From positions 27,218,008 through 27,282,007 of the forward strand of contig CM049313.1 of NCBI GenBank assembly GCA_026874595.1: a stretch of DNA of 64,000 bases, written 5' to 3'. The position numbers and the translations under genes are program-made. The notes under the pieces are model-generated. The model was given only the letters and a program-made list of their open reading frames with translations. It had not been told where the DNA came from and ran no database searches. Below, one piece after another: positions 46,457 through 59,295 of the stretch. Origin of the DNA: Sipunculus nudus (lineage: Eukaryota > Annelida > Sipuncula > Golfingiida > Sipunculidae). The first letter of the stretch is position 1. Each line of letters opens with the position of its first letter.

Positions 46457-47334
46457 AGCACAGCTGACTTTGAGTCATGCTTGGCTATAGCAATGGGTCT
46501 TTGTCCGTCATCCTTCCGTCTGTGTGTCTGGTCTGCCGTTAGCAGGGCACAAATTGTAACTGTAAGGGCTAGGATCATAAACCTTATGCAGTCTTGGAGG
46601 TTCTAAAAAGATCTCCTTGCAGACCTGAAATAAGGTCACTGTGACCTATATTCTCTGAGTGATGGGCTTTGTTTGTATCCCCCTCCCCCCCAGAATTAAT
46701 TCTATAGCCAAAGATTTCATCCCAAACCTTCCATCATTCACATACGGCTCACCTACCAACAGGGGAAGAACCATAATTATTTTGAGGTGTCAAGGTCATA
46801 GGGCCAACTTCTTTGAAATGCTTGTGGATGCAATTTAGGCCAAACCTTTCATCCCAAAGCATTAATCTTTCACATATGGCTCACCCACCAAGTGGGAGAA
46901 AATTCATTTAGATTTTGAGGTCATAAAGTCAAAGGTCAAGGTCACAGGATCCACTTCTTTAAAAATGTTGTGGACACATTTCAAGCTAGACTTTTCATTC
47001 CAAACCTTCCAGCATTGACATATCGCTTCTCAGCCAACAGGGGAAAAGACCTGTTGATTTTGAGGTCAAAGGTCAAGTTCACAGCACCCACTTCATGTGT
47101 GGAGTCATTTTAAGGCAAACTTTTCAACCTATACCTTGCATCTGTTATATATGGTTAACCTACCAATAGGGAAAGAACCCTATTGATATTGAGTTCAAAA
47201 GGTCCGAGGTCAATTGGGAGCAACACTTGTGATATGTGACTCCCTTTGTATCAGCCCATTGAATGATAAGTACATCATTAGTGCATAACAAAAACACTCT
47301 CTTGTTCCAGGTCTTTAAGACTAAGAGAAATTTT
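46457..47334 (+). mobile_element. Family A2 element, forward orientation
   Basis: It starts AGCACAGCTGACTTTGAGTC with GCTATAGCAATGGGTC, a GTCC/GTCT tract and GCACAAATTGTAAC. The body holds several GGTCAAGGTCACAGG-type repeats and matches the reversed copies at 8247-8980 and 9961-10692. The last ~130 bp (from about 47230) match part of the 1-970 segment. Confidence 0.65.
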
Positions 47335-48244
47335 AGCTCAGCTGACTATAAGTCATCTGAGCTATAGTTGCGGTCCATTGTCCGTCTTCCGTCTGTCCAT
47401 CCGTCTGTAGATGTGGCACGTTCTGAAACTGTAAGACCTATTTTTTTTTATCCAAAATTTGGCATAATGTTAGATGTCCCCCAGATCTCCTACCAAGCCG
47501 AAACCTGGTCTTTGCGACTTCGTTCCTTTGAGAAATTAAGGAAAAACCTCAATTTTTTATTAAAAACATGTTTTCACACTTATCATATTTACCATAAATA
47601 TTCCTCTATATAGTTCCTATGTCCATGCCAGAAATTGGGTCTGTATTATATAATTTAAAAAAGTTATGGGCCCAAACATATTGCACTTTGTCAAAAAATC
47701 AGGGAAAATATTTGGTCACTTAACACAAAAAAATGCTAAAGCTAGGGACTTTTTTTCAGTAATATAATTTAATTAATCAAAATTTAATTGTTACCCAAAA
47801 TTTGATCAAAATCTTTTAAATTTTTTAAAATATTAGCAAAAATATCAAATTGGTACCTTAAATTTTGCCCAAATTTGACCATGGCACGTTTTTTTCTCCT
47901 GAGTATATTTATTTTATTTTTCACAGCCGGGATACATGTTAATCTGTCGAATTCTGAAAAACTTGAAAGTAAAAGCTTAAAAATTATTCTAATTATTGAA
48001 GTTTTTCAGATGCTCAAATGTATTTGCATTTTGTATATCCAAGACCCAACTCTTGCTCACTACAGCCTCGCCTGGGTAACTTTATTAGTGATGCAGCACT
48101 GGCAGAACTCCCCTGCTGTAATAAACATACACTAATTCTCATGGGCCCTACCCTAACACCCCCCCCCTTCCAAGTTCCCCCCCCCCCCACCACCACCACC
48201 ACCACCACCACCACCAATAATATTGCAATACATGGTTTTTTATT
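47335..48244 (+). mobile_element. Family A3 element, 5' part, with (CAC)n tract
   Basis: It starts AGCTCAGCTGACTATAAGTC, followed by a GTCC/GTCT tract, with body sequence related to 26401-26736 and 27725-27900. Near 48159-48216 there is a C-rich run followed by about ten CAC repeats. It is followed by another A start at 48245, and no A3 3' end is seen here. Confidence 0.58.
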
Positions 48245-51200
48245 AGCTCAGCTGACTGAAAGTTATCTGAGCTATAGCGATCACTCTTTGTCCGTTGTCC
48301 GTCTGTCTGTCTGTCTGTCCGTTAACCAGGCACAAATCGTAACCACTAGAACTGGAATCTTCTTACTTGACATCCTGGGAGGTCCATGAAAAATCTCCTT
48401 GGAAACCAGAAATTAGGTCTCTGTTACCCATATCCTTGAGCTATGGGGCCCCAAAGTACCCCCCAGAAAAGTCAAAAATTTCATACAAAAACTTCAATAT
48501 CTCATTAACTACTTGACTGATGGTCATGATTTTTGGCATACATATTGATCATGAGAGGTTCCATCAGTTCCTGAAGACTGGTGGCGCCACCTGTATTTTT
48601 TGATTTTTTACGAATTTTTTTCTCTATTTTTGAGACCTTTAAAAATGTGAACATCTGTTAACAAGGCACAAATCGTAATGACTGGACTTAGAATCTTCAT
48701 TCTCGACACACTGAGAGACCTATGAAAAGTCTCCATGGAAACCAGAAATTAGGTCTCTGTTACCAATATCCTTCCAGCTATGGGGCCCTAAAGTACCCCC
48801 CAGAAAAGTAAAAAATTTCAAACAAAAACTTCAATATCTCATTAAATACTTGACTGATGGTCATGATTTTTGTCATACATATTGATCATGAGATGTTCCA
48901 TCACTTCCTGCAGACTGGTGGCGCCACCTGTATCGTTCGATTTTTTACGATTTTTTCCTCTATCTTTGAGACCTTTCAAAATGTAAACATCTGTTAACAA
49001 GGCACAAATCGTAAAGACTGGACCTAGAATCTTCATTCTTGACACACTGAGAGACCTATGAAAAGTCTCCATGGAAACCAGAAATTAGGTCTCTGTTACC
49101 CATATTCTTCGAGCTATGGAGCCCCAAAGTACCCCCAAGAAAAGTAAAAAATTTCATACAAAAACTTCAATATCTCATTAACTACTTGACTGATGGTCAT
49201 GATTTGTGGCATAACTATTGATCATGAGATGTGTCATCACTTCCTGCAGACTGGTGGTGCCACCTTTATTGTTCGATTTTTTACTATTTTTTCCTCTATT
49301 TTTGAGACCTTTAGGGATGCTGTCATCTGTTAGCATGGCACAAATAGTAACGACTGGACCTAGAATCTTCATTCTCAACACACTAGAAGACCTATGAAAA
49401 GTCTCCATGGAAACCAGAAATTAGGTCTCTGTTACCCATATCCTTCGAGCCATGGGGCCCCAAAGTACCCCCCCAGAGTAGTCAAAAATTTCATACAAAA
49501 ACTTCAATATCTCAATAACTACATCACTGATGGTCATGATTTTTGGCATACATATTGATTATGAGATGTTCCATCAGTTCCTGCAGACTGGTGGCGCCAC
49601 CTATGTTATCTATCAAGAGGGTACAAATTGCAACAACTGGACCTAGAAACTTCATTCTTGTCATGCAAGGAGGCCCATGAAGAGTGCCTGTGGAAACTTG
49701 AAATTAGGTCTCTGTTACCCATATCCTTCAAGCTATAGGACTCTGAAGTATCCCTCAGAATAATGGACAATTTGATACAAAAGCTGAAGTATCTGAACAA
49801 CTAATACGGAGATCATCATGATTCTTTGCATGGATATTGACCATTAAGTGTTTTTAGCTCAGCTGACTGTAAGTCATCTGAAGTATCCCTCAGAATAATG
49901 GACAATTTGATACAAAAGCTCAAGTGTCTAAACAACTATTGCAGTGATCACCATGATTCTTTGCATGGATATTGATCATGGAATGTGTCATCAGTTTCTG
50001 CAGTATGGTGGCGCCACCTGTATTTTTTTTATTTTTACGAATTTTTTTCTCTATTTTTGAGACCTTATAAGATGCGGTCATCTGTTAACATGGCACAAAT
50101 CGTAACAACTGGACCTAGAATCTTCTCTCTTGACATGCTGAGAGGCCCATGAAAAGTTTCCTTAAAAACTTGAAATTAGGTCTCTGTTACCCATAACCTC
50201 TGAGCTATGGGGCTCCGAAGTACCCCCCAGAATAATGGAAAATTTGATACAAAAGCTCAAGTATCTGAACAATTATTATATTGATCACCATGATTCTTTG
50301 CATGGATATTGATCATGAAATGTTTCATCAGTTTCTGCATTCTGGTGGCGCCACCTGTATTTATTCAATTTTTAGCTCAGCTGACTGAAAGTCATCTGAG
50401 CTGTAGGGATCACCTTTTGTCCGTCGTCCATCTGGCCATCCAGGCGTATGTCTGTTAACAGGGCACAAATCGTAACCGCTAGACCAGGAATTTTCTTACT
50501 TGAAATCCTGGGAGGTCTATGGAAATTCTCCTTGTAAACCTGAAATTAGGTCACTGTGACCTTTTTCTTCGAGCTATGGGGTTCTGAAGTACCCCCCAGA
50601 ATAATGCAAAATTTAATACAAAAGCTCAAGTATCTGAACAACTAATGCATTAATCACCATGATTCTTTGCATGGATATTGATCATGGAGTGTTTCATCAA
50701 TTCCTGGAGATTGGTGGCGCCACCTATATTTTTTTTATTTTTTACGATTTTTTTTCTCTACTTTTGTGATCTTTAAACATTTGGTCATCTGTAAACAGGG
50801 CACAAATCATAATGACTGGACCTAGAATCTTCTGTCCTCACCTCCAGGGAAGCCCATAAAAGGTCTATATGGAAACCCGAAATAAGGTCCCTGTTACCCA
50901 TATTCTGTGAGCTATGGGGCTCTGAAGTACCCCCCAGAATAAAGATTTGGTCATATATTAACAGGGCACAAATCATAATGACTGGACCTAGAATCTTCTG
51001 TCCTCACCTCCAGGGAAGCCCATAAAAGGTCTACATGGAAACCCGAAATAAGGTCCCTGTTACCCATATCCTTCATGCTCTGGGGCTCCGAAGTACTCCC
51101 CAGAATAAAGATTTGGTCATCTGTTAACAGAGCACAAATTATAATGACTTGACCTAGAATCTCCTTTCTTGATATGCTGGGAGGCCCCTGAAAAGTCTCC

Positions 51201-51566
51201 TTGTGCACCTGAAATTACATCTCTGTTACCCATATCCTTCATCCTATGCGGCTTTGAAATACCCCCCAGAATAAACATTTGGATTTGTTAACAGGGCACA
51301 AATCATAATAACTGGACCTAGAATTTTATTTTTTGACATGCTGGGAGACCCCTGAAAAGTCATCTTGTAAACCTTGAAAATAGGTGTCTGTTACCCATAT
51401 CCTTCATGCTACAGAGCTCCATAGTACCCCAATGAATATTGGATGATTTTATACAAAAGGTCAAGTTTGGAAAAAGTATTTCATTCAAATTTGACATTCA
51501 GATGATAAAATTACTTTTGTCAATGTCTTCCTGGTCAGCTGAGCGTCATGACCCCTGGGTCACTTG
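48245..51566 (+). mobile_element. Family A Helentron-like element, full length, with internal restarts
   Basis: It starts AGCTCAGCTGAC and ends GTCAGCTGAGC, TGACCCCTGGGTCA and CTTG before TT (51534-51566). GCACAAATCG landmarks lie at 48330, 48666, 49002 and 49338 (336-bp period), and further, more variable units follow. Perfect or near-perfect GGTGGCGCCACC sites lie near 48580, 48917, 49590, 50008, 50345 and 50715. Two further A-type 5' motifs occur inside (about 49856 and 50372), so this may be two or three nested or fused copies sharing one 3' end. Confidence 0.75.
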
Positions 51567-52440
51567 TTGTCAACTGTATTTCCTTAAATGTAAAGCTGTT
51601 TTTTGATCCAATGTGCAAAACTTTTCTTGAAATATTAATTCAAGATGTAATCAAAAAGATGTCACATTGTTCTGATGTAGCATTTTTAAGAAATTAATTC
51701 CTTTTAAATAATTAAACAAAATATAATTTAACCCATCAGTAGGCATAATTTGATAATATATGAAACAAATCATGGATGAAACAAATCATGGATAAATAAA
51801 TGTGCAATTTAAAATTGTGAATTCTGGAGTGTTATTTTCATATATTTATTGCTTTGCAAATTTAAAAAATATATTTTATAAAAAAAATATATCTGTGTGC
51901 ACAATGTGATATTACCTGACTAAATTAAGAAAAAATTTTGATGCAATTTAGATTTGTGAATCAATTTAAGTATTCAGATATACATGATATACTGTAAATA
52001 TATAGTAAAATTTATAAACTTAAAAAAATTACTTAACAAAAGAAAAAATAGGATATAATGCAAATATTTGTTCATTATTTTCTTGTCTCAGAAGAATGGA
52101 AATTAAAGTTATTTTGCTTTGTTTTCCATCTCTTTGCCTGTTTTTAAATATTTAAAAATAATTTCATTTGAATTAAATTTTATCCTATACCTATATGCAG
52201 AGGTGCTGTAACTCCCACCAGTGCCTGTAAGCACCATTGAATTTAATTCCATATTCTGTATTCATATCCAAAGGTGTTGTAACTCTCTCTCCCCCCCCCC
52301 CCCCCCACACACACCCCCACCCCCAATTATTGAGCCCTAGTTCCTGAGCACTGAGAATAGTATTTTTATTACAACTTCAAAAAATCTATGGTGATGCAGT
52401 TTTAACTGTCACAGTCAGCTGAGTGCAGTGACCCATGGGT
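51567..52440. other. AT-rich non-coding DNA with a poly-C tract
   Basis: Mostly low-complexity AT sequence. At 52283-52326 a CTCTCTCCC run leads into ~19 C residues and CACACACCCCCACCCCC. It ends near 52411-52446 with an A-type terminus (CAGCTGAGTG, TGACCCATGGGTCC). No exon was recognised. Confidence 0.6.
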
Positions 52441-52950
52441 CCCTTCTTTTAAGGTTAAGCTACTTATTTTTAAGATGATGGGAACATTTTGCAGTTTATT
52501 TTATGGAATCATAGCAATAAAATTAGTTTCCTAGATATCTAAATATTTTTTATACAAATCATCAAATATACCAGCAAATGATTGTTCTGATAATTTGTGG
52601 GTCTGTACCTTCATTTAGGATGGCTTTATTTGTTTGTGATGCTTTCTGCATTTCTTTTGCCATCAGGTTTTGCAGTTTACCTACCCTGCTGACCTCACTA
52701 TAAAGCAAGGTGATAATTTAAAAATATTGGTCTCACACTTTTTACATTTGCATGTCCATAAATCTGATATGAGAGCTCTCAAACCTGATCATGCATTTTG
52801 AATTGTTTTGGACATTCATTACTGTAACATTCTTTGGAGCAATTGCCACAGGTTTGGTCTCTAATTGGAGGATGTGTGATATCAAATGTCAGACGTATCA
52901 GAAATCCATTATGTCTGCCAGGTAGCCACCATTTTTTAACTACCATTTTT
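52441..52950 (+). repeat. Third copy of the ~1 kb dispersed segment, partial
   Basis: It is in the same orientation as 1-970 and covers that segment from about 470 onward (GATGGGAACATTTTGCAG, then CTACCCTGCTGACC). It is followed, after TTTTT, by a family B start, where the other two copies are followed by A-type starts. Confidence 0.8.
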
Positions 52951-55016
52951 AGCGAACCTGTGAGCTTATGCGATGGTGCGGCGACATCCGTCGTGTGTCG
53001 TGCGTCGTCTGTTCGTTAACCATAGCTATCTCAAAAACGTCAGGAGCTAGCATCACCAAATTTTTTGCAAATAATCAGTCATCCAAAAAACTACATCGGA
53101 TTTTCTTTATTTTATATCTAACAGCATTTTCTTAGGGAAAAAGCTTAAAAAGCTTTAAAAATCTTCTTCTCCGAAATTGTCCAGCCAAATTGTCCAATAT
53201 TTCACAGAAATGATCACTGGAATAATCTTTCTCAAGTTTGTTCGAATGGTTCCAGTTCGGAGATTTTAGGCCGAGTTACAGGAGGTTGACCTTTGTTAAC
53301 TGTGCAAAAAAGCATATTAAAACTTAAATCTCTGAAACGGCTGGAGCTATCATCACCAAATTTTATGCCAATGTTGGTCACATAGGTCATATCTGAAATT
53401 GAGGTATTGGTAGCACCACCTGCAACGGCCTTTTTTGTATGGGGTCATCAGTGCCTGTATCACACTGGGCTTCAAAAAACTTCTTCTCTGAAACCATATG
53501 GCCAAAATGTTTAATATTGCACAGAAATGATCCTAAGGTAGTGCTTTCTGAAGTTTGTTCACATGGTTTTGGTTCAGTGTTTTTTGGCTGAGTTACGGGA
53601 AGCTGAACTTAGCCAGTTTGCTGTATCTTCCTAAATGAGTTATAAACCTGCGAAACATTTTTCGACTGATGCCACTGAAGCCAGTTTGTTTAATATTTTG
53701 CAAGAATAATCCCTACAATAATTCTTATAATAATTGTCATTAATGGTTCCACATGAACGATTTTTGGCTGAATTATGTAGATTGAATTGAGTCATTTTAC
53801 CATATATGTTAGCTGTGTTATGCTGTTACATCTAGCCTGGCACCAGTTTATCAGCATCTATTACATCATGCCGCTAGACATTTAGATTTCAGGTTATCTT
53901 TGGTTAATAATGCCAAGAAAGTTTTTTTAAAAGCTTTTAAAAAATTTAGATATATGATGCAAGTTATTCATCATACCAGGCAATGTTACAATCATGGATA
54001 TTCTGCTCTCTGTGGCTATATAAAGACAACTGTACGTGGATTATAAATTATTGGTATCCCTACTCAACTTAATTCAAGAATTTGTCATCAGTGAGATATA
54101 TCTGTATTTTAATTTTGCATTCAGTATGCATCCGTAATAATTTTACATATATTCCTGATTTCTTTTTTATGAAAAGTCAGCTGAAAAGCATTTTGTATAT
54201 TTGGAAAATAAATTTCAAAGTTATTTCAAGTAGGGACCACTTTTGTGTACAGATGGCAGCACTTGGTTTACCATTGGCAGATTGCCAGTGCCTTGATGTT
54301 GGCTATTAGCCAGGATGATGTCAGCTCTATAAATAGTTTTGGCACAGTGCCAGGATTGGAAGAAGTGCAGCCAGGTATAGGTCAAGAGTTCACTCAGTGC
54401 AGTAGCTGCATTCTATTTATAGCTTTGGCAGACTGTTCACTGCATCACATTTGGCACCCAAGTTCAGCCTGATTCTATTTATAGCTTTGGCAGACTGCCA
54501 ACTGTGTCAGATTATGCAACAGGTCAAGAGTTCACTCAGTGCAGCCAGGTACAGGTCAAAAGTTCACTCAGTCTAGCCAGGTGCAGGTCAAGAGTTCACT
54601 CAGTGCAGTAGCTTGAGGCAGCAATTTGTCACAGGTCACTCGGGTGGGCAACTGCCTTACTCACCTAAGCCTTGTCAGCCCAGTGCATCAAACTCTGGGG
54701 AAGTTTGACCTGTCTATGCATCTTTGATGGTATTCTCATTTACAAGACAGGTGGTGCCACCTACATTGACTTTTGCAGTGTATGCGCCTGCTTATTTCTA
54801 CAGAGGAATTTGATACATCAGCCTAAAATTGGGCATGTTTATACATATCGGGCAGCTTTATAGTGTACAAAACTGGTGGCACCACCTACAATAATTTTTG
54901 CACAGTGTATGTCCCTGCTTATTTCACAGGAGGGGTTTGACATATTAGTCTGACATTGGGCATATTTATATATCTCTTTGTTGTATATAAGACTGGTGGT
55001 GCCAGCTATAATCATT
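52951..55016 (+). mobile_element. Family B element, 3' end interrupted by family C
   Basis: It starts AGCGAACCTGTG after CATTTTT. Body, GTGCAGCCAGG minisatellite and GGTGGYGCCACC blocks are as in the copy at 20813. It is interrupted at GCTATAATCATT by a family C start, the same position as at 19588 and 23007. Confidence 0.75.
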
Positions 55017-55858
55017 GTATCCGAGTTTTTTGCGGATACTATGTTTTCAGTCGGACACCGACGCTGCCACCATCGCCGCATAGGTTTCCGGAGAACTCCT
55101 CCATAACCACTGGGCAGAATTTTTTAAAATTCGGAATTATGATCGGTGACATGTGAACTGCTGCGCCGACATTTTTGGTTGACCTCTGACCTTTCCTCTC
55201 TGCCCAGTGTCCATTTGTGCATCTGTTTCCACACATTAACCCACATATCTCGGGAACCGTTAGACCGATCAGGCTAAAAATTTTGCACGGATGTAGCCCT
55301 TTGATAGCTTTATAACATACACTAAAAATGGTGGCGCCACCTGCAACCATTTTTGCACAGCGTCCACCTGTTTATCTGCCTTGGGATAAAATCACTCATA
55401 TCTTAGCAGTGGTTTGACTTATCCACCTGAAATTTTGCAGGTTTATACATCCTGGACAGCTTTCTCAATTTTATGGCAGGTGGTGCCACCTACATTCAGG
55501 TTTACTCTGCAGACATCCAAGCTTATCTCGGGAACCGTTTGACCGATTGGGCCAAAATTTTGCATGTGTATACATCTCACATAGCTCTTCATCATAGGCA
55601 AAACTGGTGGCACCACCTGCAACTATTTATGCACAGCGTCCATCTGTTCATCTGCCTTGGGAGAAAATCACTCATATCTCAGCAGTGGTTTGACTTTTCC
55701 ACCTGAAATTTTGCATGTTTATACATCTTGGATAGTTTCTCGTTCAAATAACAGGTGGTGCCACCTACAGTCATGTTTACGTGGCAGACATCCATTCTAA
55801 TATGCAACACATGTAACTCTATTTCCCCTTGCCACTTAACCCATGCCTCACTTCACCA
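55017..55858 (+). mobile_element. Family C copy, 3' truncated
   Basis: It starts GTATCCGAGTTTTTTGCGG with C repeats and palindromes near 55329, 55480 and 55606. It is cut at CCATGCCTCACTTCACC and joined to a family D array without the C hairpin and CTAG. Its last ~150 bp are almost identical to 59080-59236. Confidence 0.72.
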
Positions 55859-57465
55859 AGTACGGACTTTTTATCGCAATGCCTACAGATATTGGCCTGA
55901 TTTTTTGTGTGTGTGCAGATAATGACCAGTTACAGATCGAGTTCGCGTTTCGTCCCGGTTAACCTACTTTTGAGCGTTTTATGGCTCCTTTACTTAGAAA
56001 ATTTCATGAAAAATAGAAATTTTCATAACATTGTATAATACACATGTACGGACTTTTTTTCGCAATGCCTGCAGATATTGGCCTGATTTTTGGTTTGTGG
56101 GCAGATAATGACCAGTTACAGATCGAGTTCGTGTTTCGTCCGGGTTGACCCACTTTTGACCGTTTTAGAAAATTTAATGAAAAATAGAAATTTTCATGAC
56201 AAATACACATGTACGGACTTTCCATCGCAGTGCCTGCAGATACCGCCCTGATGTTTTTATATGTGGGCAGATAATGACCAGTTACAGATCGAGTTCAAGT
56301 TTTGTTCCAGTTGACCTAGTTTTGATTGTTTTACGGCTCCCAAACATAAAAAATTTCATGAAAAATATTAATTTTCATGACAAATGTACATGTACAGCCG
56401 TTTTAAGCCCTCAGCTCATAGGCTGATGGGCTATTGTCGTCACCCAAGCTTTCCGTCTGTCCGTCCGTCCATCTGTCTGTCTGGTGTCGGTCAGTCCGTC
56501 TGTTCTGCGTCTGTTAACTTTTACCTTGTGAGCTGGATATCTCTAAAAGGATTCACCGTTGGAATTTTATTTCATCAGTGAAGATGTATATCGATAAAAT
56601 CTCGGCCAAGTTCGAAGATGGGTGACCTTTAGAGCTGATTATAGAAAAACACTCAGAAGCTTATATCTCAGGAACCATTGTATGGATTTTCACAAAACTT
56701 ACTATGATCATTGGGTCTGATGTTCGTTCTGTATGTGCTGCACAATTTTGGTGGCGCCACCTGCAATTTCTGATTTTTTAATGAAATTTTATCGGATTTT
56801 TCAATTTTGGCCTTTTGTACAGGATATCTCCAAAGGTATTCAACACAGGAACTTCATTTCTTAAGTGCTATTGCATTATATTTACAAAATCTTGGTCAAG
56901 TTCAAAGATGGGTGATCTTGACCTACTTACCTACTTTTCAAGGTCACAGAGCTTAGTATAGAAAAATACTTAGGAGCTTATTTCTCAGGAAGCATTTGGT
57001 GGATTGTTATGAAACATGGTACATACCTCTCCAATTTAAATTTATAATTGATTATCAGCTTTTGCTAATATTCTAGTTTCGCATTGCAATGCTTACAGAT
57101 ACTGGCCTACTGTTTGGTCTGTGGGCACATAATGACCACTTACAAATTGAGTTCACGTTTTGTCCCAGTTAACCTATTTTTGACTATATGACAGATCCTG
57201 AACATAGAAAATTTCATGAAAGACAGAAATTTTCCATGAAAAATGCACATGTATGGACTTTTTTTTCACAATGCCTGCAGATTCTGGCCTGATTTTTGGT
57301 TTGTTGCTTGATAATGACCCGTTACAGATCGAGTTTGCATTTTGCCCCTGTTGACCTACTTTTTACCATACAACACCTCCTGAACTTAAACAAATTTTAC
57401 AAAATTTAACAAATGTTTCTAATTTGCCCCAGGCGGGGGCATTCGTGTCGTTCCGACACATCTAG
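55859..57465 (+). mobile_element. Family D element, 5' truncated, with nested family E
   Basis: It begins inside the ~180-bp D repeat (GTACGGACTTTTTATCGC) without the ATGCCCCCGCC start. It ends with GGCGGGGGCAT, the GTGTCG-TTC-CGACAC hairpin and CTAG (57462-57465). Family E interrupts a D unit between about 56406 and 57076. Confidence 0.78.
56406..57076 (+). mobile_element. Family E Helentron-like element
   Basis: It starts AGCCCTCAGCTCATAGGC with a GTCC/GTCT tract (56455-56490) and TGTTAAC. It contains one perfect GGTGGCGCCACC near 56751. It ends with the imperfect hairpin ATCAGC-TTTT-GCTAAT, then ATT and CTAG (57073-57076) before TTT. The flanking D unit is continuous without it. An inverted copy of its 5' motif is not evident. 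Two ~200-bp related blocks (AGCTTATATCTCAGGAACC and AGCTTATTTCTCAGGAAGC) suggest an internal duplication. Confidence 0.65.
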
Positions 57466-58119
57466 TTTATTACAAATTTATAAAACTTGTAGATAATAAA
57501 AATGAATCTGATAAAACTATAAATGGAAAAAGTGGACATGTTAAAAAAATAGGGTTTAATATAAACTTAAATGCATTATTCCCTTGAAAGTGAAATAAAG
57601 GTATCAGTCCATTCTGTTCCCTTGCTGTCCATCTGTAAATGTTTCATATGCATCACAGTATCTCAAAACTTTTACTGTTTTTCTTCATGACAGTCTTGCC
57701 AGAGTATAAGTTTTGCAGTCATATATTTAGAACTTTACTCTTACCAAGTAGGAGGGCCATTTCCTCTTAGCTTCTCGTATGCTTATATATATGAAAACAT
57801 TACAATAGAATGTTTGGCATATTTTGCATTTGCTAAAATTTCAAACTTCAGCTGAGCACCGTGACCCTTGGGTCCCTCTATCTTTAAGACCTTCAAAGAT
57901 ACAGTCATTTGTTATCACTGCGCATTTCTTAACCACTGGACCTAGTATCTTCTTATTTTACATGCAGGGAGGTCCGTGAAAATCCTTCTAGTAAACCTAG
58001 AATCTTCATACTTGACAAGCTTGGAAGGTCCATAAAAAGTCTCCTTGGACACCTGAATCAGATCTCTGTTACCTATGTCCTCAGAGCTATGGGGCTCAGA
58101 ATTAGTCCCCAGAATAATT
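57466..58119 (+). repeat. Family A3 3' module, second copy, then family A unit
   Basis: 57470-57880 matches 25930-26342 and ends CAGCTGAGCACCG, TGACCCTTGGGTCC. From about 57881 a family A internal unit follows (CTTTAAGACCTTCAAAGATAC, GAGCTATGGGGCTC). It is interrupted at CAGAATAATT by family C. Confidence 0.62.
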
Positions 58120-59295
58120 GTATCTGCCAAAACGAAGTTTTGCGGATATTATGTTTTTGACCAGGTTCCGCCACCGCGTTCGTTTCTGAAGAACTCCTCT
58201 GAGACTACTGGACGGATTTTTCAAAAACTTACACCAATTATCGGGTCACATGTGAACTGGTGCCTTACCAATTGGCCTTGACCTCTGACCTTTCCTCTCT
58301 GCCCAGTGTCCGTTTGTGGGTCTGTTTCCACACATAAACCCACATATCTCAGGAACCGTTTGACTGATCAAGAAAAAAAATTTGTACAATTGTAGCCCTT
58401 GGATAGCTTCACTACATACACAAAAAATGGTGGCGCCACCTGCAACCATGTTTGCACAGTGTCCATCTGTTCATCTGCCTTGGGTTAAAATCACTCATAT
58501 TTCTGCAGTGATTTGACTAATTCACCTAAAATTCGGCATGCATATACATCCTAGATAGCTTTCTTGATTTTATGACAGGTGATGCCACCTACATTCATGT
58601 TCACACTGTAGACATCCATGCTTATATCTCTGGACTCGTTCGACAAATCAGGAAAAGAATTTTTTACAAATGTAGCCCTTGGATAGCTTTATAACATACA
58701 CAAAAATGGTGGCGCCACCTGCAGCCATTTTGCACAGTGTCCATCTGTTTGTCTGCCTTGGGTTAAAATCACTCATATCTCTGCAGTGGTTTGACCAAAC
58801 TACCTGTAATTCGGCATGCCTATACATCCTGGATAGCTTTCTTGATTTTATGATAGGTGGCGCCAGCTTCATTCATGTGCATGCTACAGACATTAATGCT
58901 TATATCTCCGGACTCGTTTGACCAATCAGGAAAACAAATTTACACAAATGTAGCGCTTGGATAGCTTTATAACATACACAAAAATGGTGGCGCCACCTGC
59001 AACAATTTTTGTACAGTTTCATTCTGTTTGTCTGCTGTGGGATAAAATCACTCATATCTCTGCAGTGGTTTGACTTTTCCACCTGAAATTTTGCATGTTT
59101 ATACATCTTGGATAGTTTTTCGTTCAAATAACAGGTGGCGCCACCTACAGTCATGTTTACGTGGCAGACATCCATTCTAATATGCAACACATGTAACTCT
59201 ATTTCCCCTTGCCACTTAACCCATGCCTCACTTCACCCGTCCTACTCGGATTTTGGCGGATACACATAGTCGCTTGTCGCCTACCCATATTCTAG
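58120..59295 (+). mobile_element. Family C Helentron-like element, complete
   Basis: It starts GTATCTGCCAAAAC and ends TTTTGGCGGATAC, a GTAGTCGC-like hairpin (here ATAGTCGCTTGTCGCCTAC) and CTAG (59292-59295). It interrupts a family A unit between CAGAATAAT and GAAAATTTGATACAAAAGC; intact A units show these joined. Perfect or near-perfect palindromes lie near 58429, 58707, 58986 and 59134. Confidence 0.8.

Noticed and set aside
48018-48389. 123-codon plus-strand frame with a possible acceptor (TTTTTCAG) upstream, considered as a downstream MSH3 exon
   Set aside because: The reading phase does not fit the MSH3 donor at 45899. The frame runs into a (CAC)n threonine/proline tract and then into a family A start, and no MSH3-like residues are present.
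971-51566. CRISPR-like array because of regular repeats
   Set aside because: Units of 180-340 bp with no short repeat/unique spacer pattern in a eukaryotic genome; these are transposon-internal tandem repeats.
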